A stretch of DNA of 64,000 nucleotides, from assembly GCA_964247055.1 (NCBI GenBank), contig OZ176055.1, forward strand, positions 3,100,001-3,164,000. Direction: 5' to 3'. The DNA is from Paragordius varius. Lineage: Eukaryota > Nematomorpha. Positions 63,468-64,000 of the stretch are shown piece after piece (position 1 is the stretch's first letter; every line of letters begins with the position of its first letter). The position numbers were made by a program, and so were the translations under genes. The notes beneath the pieces were generated by a model that did no database searches, was not told where the DNA came from, and was given only the letters and a program-made list of their open reading frames with translations.

Positions 63468-63931
63468 TAATAGTTACGGGATAACAACATATAATTTTTC
63501 CATTTGATAATTATTATAACAATGAACTTACTAAACTTGATCAAACATTTATTGTAATATCATAAATTAATTTTGTTAATTTTAAATTTGTGGGACTTCT
63601 TTTTGCGGGAGCCCTGAGTCAAAGCATTATCTAAATCTTACGGTGGAGTCTGAATTTATAGTTTCGTTGCGCGAAAGGCTGCAATCATAAGCGATTTAAC
63701 CGATCCAAAAACCAATTTTAATTATAATTCGAGGAGAATATAGAATATTAACCAATTAAAAATAGGTTAACCTTGGTTTTTTACACAATGAACCATTTCT
63801 TAACAAATTATGGGTTTATTTTTACAGATGGTACTATATCAAATTCTAAAATAATTTTTTTGAATAAATAAAAGGTAATTAATATATATTCATAAAAATT
63901 ATTTTTTTTATTTTCAAAAAGCAATACAAAA

Positions 63932-64000
63932 ATGGGCGCAGTACAATCGCAGTTTTTTTCTGAATATTCAGAACTGTACTGCGAAAAACAGCCTATCTGG
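63932..64000 (+). CDS. Possible 5' exon of an unknown gene, cut by the window edge
   Basis: ATG at 63932 opens a frame that stays open to the last base. It encodes 23 residues, beginning MGAVQSQFFSEYSELYCEKQ. G+C content rises relative to the flanks, as in the real exons of this window. The MG start might allow N-myristoylation. It is too short to assign. Confidence 0.4.
   Translation, partial: MGAVQSQFFSEYSELYCEKQPIW

Noticed and set aside
63043-63507. Two plus-strand frames of 75 and 60 codons
   Set aside because: They lie in a dispersed repeat whose other copy (50790-51292) does not keep the frames.
1-64000. tRNA, rRNA, CRISPR arrays, retrovirus-like elements, bacterial-type operons
   Set aside because: None seen: no tRNA-like GGTTCGA arms in a cloverleaf context, no spaced identical repeats of CRISPR type, no reverse transcriptase or capsid motifs recognised.

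Overview
This looks like nuclear DNA from a very A+T-rich animal (about three quarters A+T by eye, not counted). The genes are spliced and typically metazoan. A posterior Hox homeodomain of the Abd-B/Post-2 type points to a bilaterian, probably a lophotrochozoan. In four genes the introns nearest the start are tiny (22-29 nt) while later ones run from about 0.2 to 1.4 kb. A rise in intron size from 5' to 3' is known from schistosomes, so I lean towards a flatworm, but this is inference.

Layout. 0-10 kb: two related single-exon genes for multi-pass membrane proteins (222-2183 and 8207-10123, both +) with the first half of an SLC5 sodium-coupled monocarboxylate/vitamin transporter gene between them on the minus strand (2324-5278). 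The first membrane gene lies exactly where the rest of SLC5 should follow. 12.3-23.6 kb: TOMM40 (-) and ACBD3 (+), head to head with 126 bp between start codons. 25.6-28.5 kb: ETFB (-) and an RRP1/Nop52 gene (+), head to head with 33 bp between start codons. TOMM40, ACBD3 and ETFB were rebuilt with every splice phase consistent. 28.6-33.3 kb: exon-like pieces I cannot name, crossed by a complete hAT transposon (30817-31953) inserted at the tip of a fold-back element. 34-36.2 kb: a dead mariner and a MITE. 36-45 kb: a gene-poor stretch leading to the Hox gene (45182-46448 and 51921-52828, with a 5.5-kb intron). 53.9-55 kb: a second dead mariner. 57.3-61.4 kb: the 3' half of an ENPP ectonucleotide pyrophosphatase gene (-), whose 5' half lies beyond the window or was not found. 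A possible first exon of another + strand gene runs off the right edge.

The genes do not form one pathway. Two of the housekeeping genes are mitochondrial (TOMM40, protein import channel; ETFB, electron transfer from acyl-CoA dehydrogenases). One is Golgi (ACBD3) and one nucleolar (RRP1). The repeat fraction is dominated by small non-autonomous DNA transposons: a hairpin MITE family with five copies in and just after ACBD3, a second family with three copies, a hAT-type family, fold-back elements, two mariner relics and a ~0.5-kb dispersed repeat. I found no tRNA or rRNA gene, CRISPR array, or retrovirus-like or Polinton-like element.
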